Counted from the first letter of the stretch, positions 1 through 9,586 are shown. The stretch: DNA of 64,000 nucleotides from Planctomycetaceae bacterium (GCA_027487775.1 JAIYCY010000025.1:62001-126000), one strand, 5' to 3'. The notes: generated by a model from the sequence alone, not told the origin. Numbers and translations are program-made.

Positions 1-194
1 GCGACATGAACGCCGGGACCGCGCGGATCGTTTGCATCACCCGGCTCGAGCACGACGAATCGACGTCGATACGGAACCCGCTCGCCTGCTTCGTTACGCG
101 TTGTTTCGGCGTTCAGCACGTTGCCCGCGATCGTGTCCATGCGAACGCGTTGTGCAGTAAGTCCCGCGGCCCCGATGTCGAGTATGTTGAACAT
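1..194 (-). CDS. flgC: Flagellar basal-body rod protein FlgC (N-terminal part)
   Basis: Only the first 64 codons are inside the window; the gene runs off the left edge. FlgC forms part of the proximal rod of the flagellar basal body in the periplasm. The visible N terminus (MFNILDIGAAGLTAQRVRMD, then IAGNVLNAETT) is the rod-protein amphipathic helix followed by the A-x-N-V/I-A-N-type motif near residue 27, which is standard for FlgC. It lies 63 bp downstream of flgB on the same strand, the usual flgB-flgC order. The ATG start is the only in-frame one that gives the family N terminus. Identification rests on the N terminus and the context. Confidence 0.85.
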   Translation of the reverse strand, partial: MFNILDIGAAGLTAQRVRMDTIAGNVLNAETTRNEAGERVPYRRRFVVLEPGDANDPRGPGVHV

Positions 195-257
195 TCCTTC
201 ACCCTCACAAATGGTCCCGAACGAGTATCGGGCTTCTTACGTTTGATCCTGCAGCGC

Positions 258-677
258 TCATGCCACTCGCTCGCGGAGTGCGTTTTGAATGCTCGAATAC
301 TGCTTTCGCAGCAGTTCGACATACATATTGTGTTTCAGTGCGTTGCTTGAGAGGTCGCTCATGAGTTGTTCGACCGAACGCGGCTGACGGTCATGAAACA
401 ACACGCCCTGGCCGGTCTCGATCGCCTCTGCTACACCTCGTGCCCCGGGTCTCAGGTCATCAAATCCGACCGCGCCCGGACCACGACGCGTGCGCTCGGC
501 CACCCGCGCGAGCAGGAGCTTTTGGAAGCCGCGCTCGTCCAGATCTTTACGCACATAGCCCGGTGTGGAGACGTTCGCGATCGCGTCGGCAATCAACTCG
601 TGCCGCTTTTGCGTGAACGCGAGCATCCGCTCCACAAGCGGTGCGTTTCCCTGATTGACAAGCCTTTCGATGAACAT
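258..677 (-). CDS. flgB: Flagellar basal-body rod protein FlgB
   Basis: A 139-residue protein, the usual FlgB length, forming the most proximal ring of the flagellar rod. The rod-family motif ANVSTPGY is at residues 34-41, and a C-terminal amphipathic helix (LLRKQYSSIQNALRE) matches the rod polymerisation segment. The chosen ATG has GGGAG about nine bases upstream and places the motif where it sits in FlgB proteins. An upstream in-frame ATG at 734 would add 19 residues without a good ribosome site. It follows a sigma-54 activator gene and precedes flgC, so it is probably co-transcribed with them. Confidence 0.9.
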   Translation of the reverse strand: MFIERLVNQGNAPLVERMLAFTQKRHELIADAIANVSTPGYVRKDLDERGFQKLLLARVAERTRRGPGAVGFDDLRPGARGVAEAIETGQGVLFHDRQPRSVEQLMSDLSSNALKHNMYVELLRKQYSSIQNALRERVA

Positions 678-821
678 GGCCAAATGCTCCCATTCAAACT
701 GCGTGCCGCGAGGTGCGGGCGGTGAGCGATCCATACGGTTCGACCCAAATCGGTCGCTAAAATCTGCAAACGCGCAGAAATTTCACTGGTCGATCGCAAA
801 TCATGCGCGACGGGCCCTGAC

Positions 822-2195
822 TTACGTTTCGGCAAACTCGCCGACTTCTTTCCATTTCTTGATCTTCATGCCAAGCGTTCTGACGCCGATACCCAGCGCA
901 CCGGCAGTCTTGACGCGATGTCCCTTGAAGCGTTCGAGGGTGCTGAGAATGACATGCTTCTCGACCTCTTCAAGCGGTTTGCCGGCAAGTTGCTCCATGC
1001 CTGACCCGCCGCGCGCTTCGCCGGGCATTTTTAGCCATGGCGCGATGGTTTCTGCGCGGATCACGCCCGGATCGGTCTCGAGAATCACCGCGCGCTCGAT
1101 GAGATTCTGCAGTTCACGGACATTGCCGGGCCAGTGATATTTCTGCAGAACGCGTACTGCTTCTGGTTCGATGTGGCGGAAAGGCGCCCGATCGCGTCTC
1201 GCGATATTGGATAGAAAGTGCCTCACCAGATCCGGAATGTCCTCGGCCCGATCACGCAAGGCCGGCAACTCGATCGGCACGACATTGAGGCGGTAAAACA
1301 GATCCTCGCGGAACTTTCCTTCATGGACAGCCTGTTCGAGATCGCGATTGCTGGTCGCGATCACACGCACGTCCACCTGCTGAGTCACGCTCGATCCCAC
1401 GCGCTCAAAGGCATTCTCTTGAAGGACGCGCAGCAGCTTGGCCTGCAGACCCGGCGCGATTTCCGAGATTTCGTCCAGCAAAAGCGTTCCGCCGTCAGCG
1501 AGTTCGAATCGCCCCCGACGCACGCGGTCTGCGCCGGTGAACGCGCCTTTCTCATGCCCGAAGAGTTCGCTTTCAAGCAGCGATTCGCTAAGGGCCGCGC
1601 AATTGACTGCGAGGAAAGGTCGATCGCGACGTTCGCTGGCAATGTGGATTGCGCGACTTGCAACTTCCTTACCCGTGCCGCTCGGGCCGCGAATGAGCAC
1701 CGTTGCGTTGCTCTTGCCGACCAGTTCGATGCGGCGTTTGACCTGCATCATGACGGCGCCGTCGCCGACGAGGGGCCGAGGGGCGTTCATGGATTCGACC
1801 ACGCCGCGTAGTGTCTGATTCTCGACGCGCAGCCTTGCGTGTTCGAGTGTTCGCTCGATGAGCAGTTTGAGTTCCTCGCCGTCAAAGGGTTTTTGAATGT
1901 AGTCATAGGCCCCCTGCTTCATCGCCTCGACTGCGGTCTGCACGGTGGCGAATGCGGTCATGAGTACGACGGGCATGTCCGGACGGATTTTTTTGGCTTC
2001 TGTGAGCAGTTCAAGTCCGGTCATCTTCGGCATGCGTAGATCGGTGAGCATCAGGTCAAACTTTTTCTCACCGAGTCGCTGCAGCGCGATCTGCCCGTCA
2101 TAGGCGGCGACCACCTCGTGGCCCTCGCGAACGAGCGTGGCGGCGAGGCTGTCGCGCATCATGTCCTGGTCGTCAACTATGAGAATCTTGGCCAT
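822..2195 (-). CDS. NtrC-type sigma-54 response regulator of the flagellar cluster
   Basis: A 457-residue response regulator with three parts. The receiver domain (residues 3-115) has the phospho-acceptor Asp in LTDLRMPKM near residue 52. The AAA+ sigma-54 activation domain has Walker A GPSGTGKE at 170-177 and GAFTGA at 217-222. A Fis-type helix-turn-helix closes the protein (about 415-450, KTAGALGIGVRTLGMKI). Phosphorylated, such proteins open sigma-54 promoters. Its position between a histidine kinase and flgB suggests a role like FlrC, FlbD or FlgR. I start at MAKILIVDD, the natural receiver N terminus; an upstream start at 2267 would overlap the kinase gene. Confidence 0.93.
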   Translation of the reverse strand: MAKILIVDDQDMMRDSLAATLVREGHEVVAAYDGQIALQRLGEKKFDLMLTDLRMPKMTGLELLTEAKKIRPDMPVVLMTAFATVQTAVEAMKQGAYDYIQKPFDGEELKLLIERTLEHARLRVENQTLRGVVESMNAPRPLVGDGAVMMQVKRRIELVGKSNATVLIRGPSGTGKEVASRAIHIASERRDRPFLAVNCAALSESLLESELFGHEKGAFTGADRVRRGRFELADGGTLLLDEISEIAPGLQAKLLRVLQENAFERVGSSVTQQVDVRVIATSNRDLEQAVHEGKFREDLFYRLNVVPIELPALRDRAEDIPDLVRHFLSNIARRDRAPFRHIEPEAVRVLQKYHWPGNVRELQNLIERAVILETDPGVIRAETIAPWLKMPGEARGGSGMEQLAGKPLEEVEKHVILSTLERFKGHRVKTAGALGIGVRTLGMKIKKWKEVGEFAET

Positions 2196-2241
2196 AAGTT
2201 GTATGCATGGACTTGGTCGACGATCTGCGTGTGGAGCGGCA

Positions 2242-3162
2242 TCAGATCGTGATTTCGAAACATGCACCTCCCGTGCTGAGGTTTCGGGCTTCGATGGTTC
2301 CGTCGTGAGCTTCGACGATGCGATGCACGATCGAAAGCCCGAGTCCGGTTCCGTGATCTCTGGTGGTAAAGAATGGGTGGAACAGTTTATCGATGGCGTG
2401 GGGCGCGATGCCCGGGCCGTCGTCGATAACGCGAATCACATGCTGCGTCTTTGAGCCCTGGACGAGACGAATCAATCGCACCGTGATCCGCCCGTGATCG
2501 GCGACGGCATCGAGTGCGTTGGAAACGAGATTGATGACCGCCTGCTGAATCAGACGCGGATCAAAACTTGTCGGGCAGCTCTCCGGGGCATCGACTTCGA
2601 GAGCGGCGGACTGATTGGAGTGGCCCGTTCTCGCTTGTTCGACGGCTTCGCGCAGGGTGTCTGCGAGGTCTGCATCGATGCAATCGGCTCGGATTTCGCG
2701 GGTGAAATGGAGCACCTGGCTGACGATCGCCTCCATCCGCGCCGAAGCACCAGCGATCTTCTCGACGACTGAAAGCGGTCCGCTGTTGGACTGTAGATCG
2801 GATCGAAGAAGCGAGGTGTAAAGTCGAATCGCCCCGAGTGGGTTGCGAATCTCGTGCGCAATCCCGGCCGCCATCTCACCCAACGCGGCCAGTCGATTGC
2901 GTCGTTCGAGCTGGCGATTTTTCTCGCCGAGTTCCTCCTGCAATCGGGCGACGCGTCGGGTCAGCTCGTCATGACTTTCTTGCAGTCGCTCTGTTGCATC
3001 CGAATACGCCAGAATGATCCGGCCCAGTTCCTCGATGCGTCTTGCGTTGTCGTTGCGTTCGGTGGCTTCCGGTCGCTGGAATGCATCAGCGCGATTAACA
3101 GCCTCGGGCTGATCGAGTGAATCGATCGCCCGTGTGGTGGAAGATGCCGTGGTGAGAGTCAT
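2242..3162 (-). CDS. Cytoplasmic sensor histidine kinase (FlrB/FlgS-like)
   Basis: A 306-residue histidine kinase without membrane segments. An N-terminal coiled coil (about residues 40-90) leads into the dimerisation/phospho-acceptor motif GIAHEIRNPLG with His103. The catalytic domain shows N-box NLVSNALDA, G1 DDGPGIAP, F-box FFTT and G2 GTGLGLS. The lack of an extracellular sensor fits kinases that read flagellar assembly from inside the cell, such as FlgS and FlrB. It lies 12 bp after the FlgN-like gene and 46 bp before its cognate regulator on the same strand. No Shine-Dalgarno precedes the ATG, so translation may be coupled to the upstream gene. Confidence 0.92.
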   Translation of the reverse strand: MTLTTASSTTRAIDSLDQPEAVNRADAFQRPEATERNDNARRIEELGRIILAYSDATERLQESHDELTRRVARLQEELGEKNRQLERRNRLAALGEMAAGIAHEIRNPLGAIRLYTSLLRSDLQSNSGPLSVVEKIAGASARMEAIVSQVLHFTREIRADCIDADLADTLREAVEQARTGHSNQSAALEVDAPESCPTSFDPRLIQQAVINLVSNALDAVADHGRITVRLIRLVQGSKTQHVIRVIDDGPGIAPHAIDKLFHPFFTTRDHGTGLGLSIVHRIVEAHDGTIEARNLSTGGACFEITI

Positions 3163-3174
3163 GGGAGGATCGAT

Positions 3175-3612
3175 TTAGCGAGAGACGTCGACCTTGGTGT
3201 TCGTATACGCGTCTGCGGCGTAGCGACGCTGCGCTACTCCGCCGACGCGTGTGTGTTGGATCTGTTGGGCGACGGTGAGCTTTCGCTGTTGCATGACCAG
3301 TGCGTCGCTTTCGTCGGCCCGCGTGATGCCTGCAAGGAGTTCGCGATTGCGAGAAACGAGTGCCTCAATGCGCGACCGACTGTTGTCATCGATGCCAGCC
3401 ATGGCGGTCGACCAGTCCTGCTTGAGCGGGCGGAGTTGGTTTTCGATGTCGAGTACTGCATCGACTTCGGTTTGTCGCATGGAGAGCACTTTGAGCAGTT
3501 CGTCGTGGCGATCCTGCACGACGAGTGTGTGCTGGATTTCGCACAGTCGCAGCAGCCTGCGGCAGTGGGCCTGTTGGTCTTCGAGAAGTTGAATGATCCG
3601 GGATGCGTCCAT
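3175..3612 (-). CDS. FlgN-like flagellar export chaperone
   Basis: A 145-residue, almost entirely helical, charged protein. Length, heptad-like pattern and context match FlgN, the export chaperone of the hook-filament junction proteins FlgK and FlgL. Sequence identity in this family is low, so the call leans on the flagellar neighbours. The chosen ATG (MDASRII) has a strong AGGAG site nine bases upstream; a longer frame to 3672 would overlap the upstream TPR gene and has no such site. It lies 23 bp after the TPR gene and 12 bp before the kinase gene, in one operon. Confidence 0.6.
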   Translation of the reverse strand: MDASRIIQLLEDQQAHCRRLLRLCEIQHTLVVQDRHDELLKVLSMRQTEVDAVLDIENQLRPLKQDWSTAMAGIDDNSRSRIEALVSRNRELLAGITRADESDALVMQQRKLTVAQQIQHTRVGGVAQRRYAADAYTNTKVDVSR

Positions 3613-3635
3613 GCGTCTCCTGTCAATCGAGTTGT

Positions 3636-6119
3636 TTACCAGGCCTTGGTGTCTCCGGTGAAGCTGAGCCATTGATCCCAGAACTCGCGTGGGATGGTGT
3701 AGGTTCCGTCGGTGAAGGCGTCGGGCGGGATGCGACGAAGCAGTACGCGGGCGCGTTCGTTGGCGGTGCGGGCTTCTTCCGTGCGTCCGAGCGCGACATA
3801 GCTGTTGACGATCTGTACATAAGCCGCGAGCGCGCCGGGATCGTCCTGATACCGGAAGGCGGCGGCATCGTAGAGCCGAATCGCCTCGGCATATTCGCCG
3901 AGATCAAAGAGGCAGTCTGCGCGGTAGAAGTGTGCGAGTTTGAGGTGAAGATGATCGAGATCGCTTGTGGGGGGATTTTCGCGCGCGAGTTCGATGACAA
4001 GCTCGAACATATCACGACTCTTGCGGAGGCGTTCGCGGCGGGCGATGTTCATTTCGAGTCGATCGGCGGGTCTGTCGATGCGCGTGGATGCCGCACCCGC
4101 TGTCGCACTGGTCGTGGGGGCGGATGCGACTGTTGATGGAGCCGGCGGATTGACGGGTGTCGGGTTGTCGAGTTGCTGAATTCGCTCGGCGAGTTGTTTG
4201 GCACTTTGTCGGTAGCTGTCGGCCATGAGGTAGGCGATCTGCGGGTATCTTGGGTCTTCGGGATATCTCGCGCGGAACTCTTCGAGACGCCCGATGGCCT
4301 CTTCGAATCGCTGTGATCTGTAATAGAGGCTCGCGAGCTCAAAGACGGCATCACGAAATTCGGTGCTCGTCGGATCGAGAATCGGGTTGTTATCGACGAC
4401 ACTAATGAGCGTCTCTTCTGCGCGACGATGAAACTCAGGACCCTTGGCAATCAGGGCCTGTGCGAGCGGCACCGAACTCTTGGTCGAATCCAGTGTCTGC
4501 GGGTAGCGAATCTGGTTCCTTGTCAACACACTGATCGCCCGATCCATCAAGCCGGCGGCCTGATAGGTTCGGCCCAGCCGCAGGAGCGCGCGAGGCGTTT
4601 CGGGATTGTCCGGTCGCTCGGTGACCCAGACCTCCAGCGCTGCAATCGCGTCCGCCGAGTTACCGGCACGATCGAACGCGTCGATGCCGCGCCAAAACAG
4701 AGCGCTATTGGCTTCATCATCAACGACCACCAGCTTGTTGGCGTAGGCGATATAGGCCGATCCGGCTTTGGTCAGCAGATCACGGATCTGCTGTTGAGCT
4801 TTGAGTACGTCTGCCTCGCTGAGCGCGGATTCCGGGTCTTCGGGATCGAGGGGTCTGGCGAGTTTTTCTTCGAGTTGCTGGGCTTGTCTCTCGTAGGCTT
4901 GTCCGAGTCGACCGAAGTAGGCCGGGTCGGGATCGTTGTCCAGAACCAGCTCATAGCCGAGTGCTTCGAGCGTGGCGGATGGATTGTCACGTGACCAGAA
5001 CAGCTGTTCGGCACGAACGACGGCATCCATAGCTTCATCGCGAAGATTCCTGAGGGCGGGCTTGCGTTCGATGTCGAGCACCACATTGCGAAGATCTTCG
5101 AGGGCGGCTTCGTCTTCGCCGAGCTTGGCGCGAGAAACGCCGCGTTCGATCCGTGCGATGTGCATGAGCGGATTGGTCGGATGCGAGACGATGATCGAAT
5201 TGAAGAAGCTGATGGCTTCAGGAATCTGATTGCGTGCCTGATGAATGCGTCCGAGGGCGAGCGCGGCCTCGGCGTCGAGCGGGCTACCCACGCCGAGAAG
5301 CTCTCGCGCCATGCGGAATCTTCGCTCGGCCTCATCGATCTGTCCCAGCTTCCACGCGGCATAGGCCTGCCGATAGGCGAGTTCGCCCTGATGGGTGGGC
5401 TCGGCGCCGGTTGTTAGCTCCTGCGCCTCGTCAAGTAACTGCTGAGCGGCGGTGAATTGCTCCTCGTCGATCAGCATTTGCGCTCGCAATCCCAGGGCCC
5501 AGGATCGTTCGGCGTCGGTGAGATCGGTTTGCCTCAGATAATTTTCCAATTCCTGTGCGGCCTGAAATCGCTGATCGCTTTCGAGTAGCAGATTGATCAC
5601 CGTTCGATGAAGTCGCAGGGCGCGATCGGTGTCGAGCGCCAGCGCGGTGCGGTAGGCACGAAGCGACTGCTCACGCTCGCCAAGCGCGCGAAGCGATTCC
5701 GCCATCCGCAAATAGCCGGGCGCGCCGATATCGATGTCTGAGCCGATCGCAAGGCGTGTCTGGACGACGATCTGTTCGTGGTTGCTCGGCAAGTCCATCC
5801 GTCGAAGCCGCTGCGCCATCTCGATCGCCTCGGCGAGCATCAGATGCACCGTGCCGGTCATCGGTTGATCCAAACGCTCGTTCTGCAGCACGCGATTGAG
5901 CATCTGAACCGCCGCGTCAGGACGCTCCTGCCTGAGATATCCGCGTGCGACATCGATTCGCTGTTGCGCCGTCGGGCTCGGCGGTGGATCGATCAGCAGA
6001 TAGGTCGCGTATCCGAACAGCGCAAGGGAAAAGAGCAGCAACGGAAGTTGCCACAATCGGGATACATCGCTTGCGAGGGATCGCTCGGCCATGGCATCCA
6101 TGCCTCGGCTGCGGAACAT
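3636..6119 (-). CDS. Large TPR protein with N-terminal membrane anchor, first gene of the flagellar operon
   Basis: An 827-residue protein with one membrane segment near residues 24-46 (LPLLLFSLALFGYATYLL), followed by tetratricopeptide repeats over most of its length, for example VARGYLRQERPDAAVQMLNRV and AEDTLISVVDNN-type helical pairs. A low-complexity Pro/Ala/Thr linker (about 655-680) splits the repeats. The anchor orientation suggests the repeats face the periplasm, where they would act as a protein scaffold. It heads a six-gene flagellar run, but I know of no flagellar TPR protein of this architecture, so a link to motility is inference from position. In-frame ATGs at 6101 and 6092 are alternative starts. 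Confidence 0.8.
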   Translation of the reverse strand: MFRSRGMDAMAERSLASDVSRLWQLPLLLFSLALFGYATYLLIDPPPSPTAQQRIDVARGYLRQERPDAAVQMLNRVLQNERLDQPMTGTVHLMLAEAIEMAQRLRRMDLPSNHEQIVVQTRLAIGSDIDIGAPGYLRMAESLRALGEREQSLRAYRTALALDTDRALRLHRTVINLLLESDQRFQAAQELENYLRQTDLTDAERSWALGLRAQMLIDEEQFTAAQQLLDEAQELTTGAEPTHQGELAYRQAYAAWKLGQIDEAERRFRMARELLGVGSPLDAEAALALGRIHQARNQIPEAISFFNSIIVSHPTNPLMHIARIERGVSRAKLGEDEAALEDLRNVVLDIERKPALRNLRDEAMDAVVRAEQLFWSRDNPSATLEALGYELVLDNDPDPAYFGRLGQAYERQAQQLEEKLARPLDPEDPESALSEADVLKAQQQIRDLLTKAGSAYIAYANKLVVVDDEANSALFWRGIDAFDRAGNSADAIAALEVWVTERPDNPETPRALLRLGRTYQAAGLMDRAISVLTRNQIRYPQTLDSTKSSVPLAQALIAKGPEFHRRAEETLISVVDNNPILDPTSTEFRDAVFELASLYYRSQRFEEAIGRLEEFRARYPEDPRYPQIAYLMADSYRQSAKQLAERIQQLDNPTPVNPPAPSTVASAPTTSATAGAASTRIDRPADRLEMNIARRERLRKSRDMFELVIELARENPPTSDLDHLHLKLAHFYRADCLFDLGEYAEAIRLYDAAAFRYQDDPGALAAYVQIVNSYVALGRTEEARTANERARVLLRRIPPDAFTDGTYTIPREFWDQWLSFTGDTKAW

Positions 6120-6344
6120 TGCTCGCTCCGCCGCTCAAACGCTTTTAACAGAGCGGACGGATGGCACGAAACGCAACCCGCTCACTCCGGCGACAATGCC
6201 GGCGAAGCGATCATCCATGACCACAACAAGCCGGCGAGAGGAATTTACTCCGCTCCGAAGCCGTTGCCAACCGCTCGAGCGTGCAAAATTCTCGATTCGC
6301 GTCCGGCATGGGCCAGAATGCCCATATTCGGATGTGTACAGATG

Positions 6345-6374
6345 GGTCGGGATCGGACTGACCCGATCCCGACC
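6345..6374. terminator. Perfect 12-bp inverted repeat downstream of the hibernation factor gene
   Basis: GGTCGGGATCGG and its exact complement flank a six-base loop. The hairpin lies 33 bp beyond the minus-strand stop codon at 6408, where a transcription terminator is expected. Neither side has a good T-tract, so it may act as a Rho-dependent or RNA-stabilising hairpin rather than a classical intrinsic terminator. The rest of the spacer 6120-6407 must also hold the promoter of the TPR gene; I see no clear consensus for it. Confidence 0.5.
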
Positions 6375-6407
6375 TGTTGAAATCTGTTCAATTCAGGTGA
6401 GTTCGGC

Positions 6408-6731
6408 TTATCGAGCCGGGCGACGCCTTGATCGAACCAGCTTCCCAAGCCGACGACCGACCGCCTGCTTAACACGGTCCGCCGCCTGCGCGATGGTCGC
6501 ATACGCGTCCTCGCCCTTCTGCTCGATCACCACGGGCTCGCCGCGTATCAGATGCACCACCGCATGCACACGTCGATCCACCCCACCCTTCGGACCATTT
6601 TCGTCGTGCAGTCGGACGTCAATACTCCGCACCTTTCCAGGATGCTGATCGAGCGCATGCCCCATCATCGTAAGGATGTGATCACGCAGGGCCGGCGAAC
6701 TGCAGCCGAAAAGGTTGATCGCGTGGGTCAT
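6408..6731 (-). CDS. Ribosome hibernation promoting factor (HPF/RaiA, S30AE family), short form
   Basis: A 107-residue protein of the S30AE family, which binds the decoding region of the 30S subunit in stationary phase and blocks translation. The pattern is typical: a beta strand, a helix (ALRDHILTMMGHALDQ), strands containing DVRLHDENGPKGG and RRVHAVVHL, and a second helix (AYATIAQAADRVKQAV) with a basic tail. The length fits short HPF or YfiA-type proteins without the dimerisation domain. The start (MTHAINLFG) has AAGGAG at good spacing. It stands alone, followed by a 12-bp inverted repeat. Confidence 0.85.
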   Translation of the reverse strand: MTHAINLFGCSSPALRDHILTMMGHALDQHPGKVRSIDVRLHDENGPKGGVDRRVHAVVHLIRGEPVVIEQKGEDAYATIAQAADRVKQAVGRRLGKLVRSRRRPAR

Positions 6732-6976
6732 CGTCTGACTCCTTCTCCAAAGAAAGGGTTTCGGGTCATTCGCCCGAGCACTTGCCCGGACATCTACACA
6801 CATCATCGGCACGAACCGACGTTACAGCGACTCCAAATCGTCGCACCTGTTTCTAATCGCGTGAGTTGATCGCAACGAAAAGTAGTCTGGTTTTCTAATC
6901 CGTTCGATCATGCGTCTTGCCATGTAACGACGTACAATTGTTTGACCGAAGCAGGCAAAGATCGGGAGGTGTCAGC

Positions 6977-7798
6977 ATGGATTTCATCTCCAGTTTTCTC
7001 ATCAACCTCACGCCCACAACCGGCGCAGACGGCATAGACGCTGCGTCCTTCGTGCAGTTGCTCGGCGGGCCTGTTGCGCGGTTCCTTCTTGTTTCTCTGG
7101 CGTTGTTTGCCCTTTACACCTCGATCAAGCTTCCCGGCAGCGTCATCGCCGAAGTGGTAGCCTTGCTCGCGGTGGTGGCGCTGCTCGTCCCACCGCTTCA
7201 GGCGGGCAACGCCCACTGGATTGAATTGATCTTGATCGGTCTGGGCGTAGGACTGATCGCGTTTGAGATATTCGTCCTTCCCGGATTCGGAATCGCGGGG
7301 ATCACCGGCCTGCTGATGCTGGTGGGTGGACTCGTGCTATCGGGCCTTCCGCCTCTCACCGGAGATGCGTCTGTCAATGTGCGTCAGATTCTCATCGGCA
7401 CGGGGAGCACGGTGGGCGCGATGGTCGTCGGCACGGCGGCTTGGTTTCTCATCGGCCATCGCCTGGCACGATTGCCGGGCTTTCGCGGCATGGTGCTGGA
7501 GAGCCCCGTTTCCCGAACCGGCGACAGCGCAACGCCACATCGCCCGGGCGATTCGTCGCATACCCTTTCAGACGTTTCGATCCGTGGAGTGATGCAGAGC
7601 CTTCCTGATCTGGGGGCAGATGGTATCGCGCGGACGGATTTGAAACCGGGCGGGGCAGTTACTTTCGTTCGTGCTGGTTGGCAGGAGTTCGTCTGCGATG
7701 TTGTGACAGATCGCGGCTTCATCGCCGAGGGGACAGCCGTGCGGGTTGTGGAGATCGAGGGCAATCGGGTCGTCGTTCGTGCACGGGAGGCCATATGA
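6977..7798 (+). CDS. NfeD-family membrane protein (long form, no protease domain)
   Basis: A 273-residue membrane protein with four or five hydrophobic segments between residues 30 and 165, then a soluble C-terminal OB-fold domain (about 195-273, ending AEGTAVRVVEIEGNRVVVRAR). This is the NfeD architecture; NfeD partners of flotillins are thought to help organise membrane microdomains. The ClpP-like protease domain of full NfeD1 proteins is absent. GGGAGG precedes the ATG; a longer frame upstream has no support. The TGA overlaps the ATG of the next gene (ATGA), so the two are translationally coupled. Confidence 0.85.
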   Translation: MDFISSFLINLTPTTGADGIDAASFVQLLGGPVARFLLVSLALFALYTSIKLPGSVIAEVVALLAVVALLVPPLQAGNAHWIELILIGLGVGLIAFEIFVLPGFGIAGITGLLMLVGGLVLSGLPPLTGDASVNVRQILIGTGSTVGAMVVGTAAWFLIGHRLARLPGFRGMVLESPVSRTGDSATPHRPGDSSHTLSDVSIRGVMQSLPDLGADGIARTDLKPGGAVTFVRAGWQEFVCDVVTDRGFIAEGTAVRVVEIEGNRVVVRAREAI

Positions 7799-8283
7799 AT
7801 AACGTCGCTTCATTCATCGGCGTGGAGCCATGGATGCTCTTGGTCATTCTACTCGGACTCGCGCTCCTGCTGATTGTGTCGGAGTTGTTCTTGCCGTCGC
7901 ACGGCATTCTGGGCGCGATGGCGGGGCTGTGTGTGGTTGGCGCGGTGGGGATGTGTTTTGCAATCGATCGTTGGCTCGGTCTCGGGGCAGCGGCGCTGAC
8001 GGTGTTGCTTGCGCCGCTTGCCATCAAGGCGTCGCTCGAACTGTGGCAACGTTCGCCGGTAGGCAGAAAGATCACGTTGAACACCACACTGGCCAACCCG
8101 CAACATGAACCCGTTCGCGTGGGCGATCGTGCGCGAACGGTCACCGACTTAAGGCCGATGGGCGAGATCGAGATCGGCGTCGTCACTGTCCAAGCCACAA
8201 GCGGCGGGCCGATCGTTCCACGAGGCACGAGCGTCGAGGTCATCTCTTACCATGACGGAGTCGCCACAGTCCGCGCGATCTGA
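7795..8283 (+). CDS. Short NfeD-family protein
   Basis: A 162-residue second NfeD-type protein: three hydrophobic helices in the first 80 residues (MLLVILLGLALLLIVSELFL and following), then an OB-fold tail (VRVGDRARTVTDLRPMGEIE ... GTSVEVISYHDGVATVRAI). It overlaps the preceding nfeD by four bases and has GGGAGG as ribosome site. Tandem nfeD genes next to a flotillin gene are common, which supports a shared membrane complex. Confidence 0.85.
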   Translation: MNNVASFIGVEPWMLLVILLGLALLLIVSELFLPSHGILGAMAGLCVVGAVGMCFAIDRWLGLGAAALTVLLAPLAIKASLELWQRSPVGRKITLNTTLANPQHEPVRVGDRARTVTDLRPMGEIEIGVVTVQATSGGPIVPRGTSVEVISYHDGVATVRAI

Positions 8284-8371
8284 TATCAACTGAGAGACGC
8301 AGGCATATGCGTCGACGCACCTTTTGACACCAAACATACTCTTTGAACTGAACAATTTTTTCGGAGAAACC

Positions 8372-9418
8372 ATGAACAGCACTGAACTATTAGCAACAAC
8401 GCCCTCCGTAGACGCTCCGGGCCTGGACATTCTCTGGGTTGCCCTTGTGGTCGTGATCATCATCGTCGGACTTGTCCTGTTGATGGTGATGTGGAACTTC
8501 ATCGGCCTTTACATTCGCGCGCTGGTCAGCGGTGCAAAGGTGAGCTTTGCGGATCTCATCGGGATGTGGCTGCGAAAGATCAACGGGTCTGCGGTGGTGA
8601 ACGCCCGGATCCAGGCGACCCGGGCCGGTCTGAACATCAACCAGCAGGAGATGGAAAGTCACATCCTTGCGGGCGGAAACTTGATGCGCGTGATCAACTC
8701 GATGATCGCCGCCAACAAGGCGGGCATCGACCTCTCCTGGCAGAACGCGACCGCGATCGACCTGGCGGGCCGTGACATTTTTGAGGCGATTCAGACGAGC
8801 GTGAACCCGCGCGTCATTGATGTTCCCAATCCGTCGCTCGGTCGAACGACGATCGACGCAGTCGCGAAGAACGGCATTCAATTGAAGGTCAAAGCTCGCG
8901 TGACCGTTCGCACCAACATCAAGCGTCTCGTCGGTGGAGCGACCGAAGAGACGATCATCGCCCGCGTCGGTGAAGGCATCGTGACGGCCATCGGTTCGGC
9001 GCTTGATCACACGGCGGTTCTTGAGAATCCCGATCACATTTCCAAGGCGGTTCTTCACAAGGGTCTGGATGCCAATACCGCGTTCGAGATCCTCTCGATC
9101 GATATTGCCGATGTCGATGTCGGGGAGAACGTCGGCGCGAAGCTGCAGACAGAGCAGGCTGAAGCTGACAAGAAGCGTGCCCAGGCCGAAGCCGAGAAGC
9201 GTCGCGCGATGGCTGTCGCGTACGAGCAGGAAATGATCGCAAAGCAAGCCGAGAACCGCGCCGCGGTGGTGCTCGCCGAAGCCGAGGTTCCGCGTGCGAT
9301 GTCCGAGGCGTTCCGTTCGGGCAATCTTGGCATCATGGACTACTACAAAATGAAGAACATGCAGGCCGATACCGCCATGCGCTCCAGCATCGCCGGCGGT
9401 GAGGACAAGCGCAGCTGA
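8372..9418 (+). CDS. floA: Flotillin-like protein FloA
   Basis: A 348-residue FloA/YqfA-family flotillin. A single N-terminal membrane segment (about residues 18-42) is followed by the SPFH/band-7 region and then a long charged coiled coil ([20 protein letters not shown]). Characteristic family stretches are [11 protein letters not shown] and [18 protein letters not shown]. FloA oligomerises on the inner membrane face and scaffolds lipid-raft-like domains. CGGAG precedes the ATG; a start 48 bases upstream would add an unlikely leader. It sits 88 bp after the nfeD pair and is probably in the same operon. Confidence 0.93.
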   Translation: MNSTELLATTPSVDAPGLDILWVALVVVIIIVGLVLLMVMWNFIGLYIRALVSGAKVSFADLIGMWLRKINGSAVVNARIQATRAGLNINQQEMESHILAGGNLMRVINSMIAANKAGIDLSWQNATAIDLAGRDIFEAIQTSVNPRVIDVPNPSLGRTTIDAVAKNGIQLKVKARVTVRTNIKRLVGGATEETIIARVGEGIVTAIGSALDHTAVLENPDHISKAVLHKGLDANTAFEILSIDIADVDVGENVGAKLQTEQAEADKKRAQAEAEKRRAMAVAYEQEMIAKQAENRAAVVLAEAEVPRAMSEAFRSGNLGIMDYYKMKNMQADTAMRSSIAGGEDKRS

Positions 9419-9586
9419 TCCGACGGCTGCGAATTTGCTTTGCGGCTTCCGGTCGGGTCGGGTGGATCAATCGCGTGGGGTTGATCGCACGACTCGACCG
9501 ATTCGACATCAGTCATTGTTTCAAACGATGGAACCTACCGCCCGCCGCGCGATTTGACGGGCGGACTGCTGAAGGACAGGTGCGAC

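Noticed and set aside
693-708. Sigma-54-like match (CGGCACG-N4-TTGAA, minus strand) before flgB
   Set aside because: Spacing is right but the -12 GC is GA, and the predicted transcript would start about five bases before the ATG, cutting off the ribosome site.
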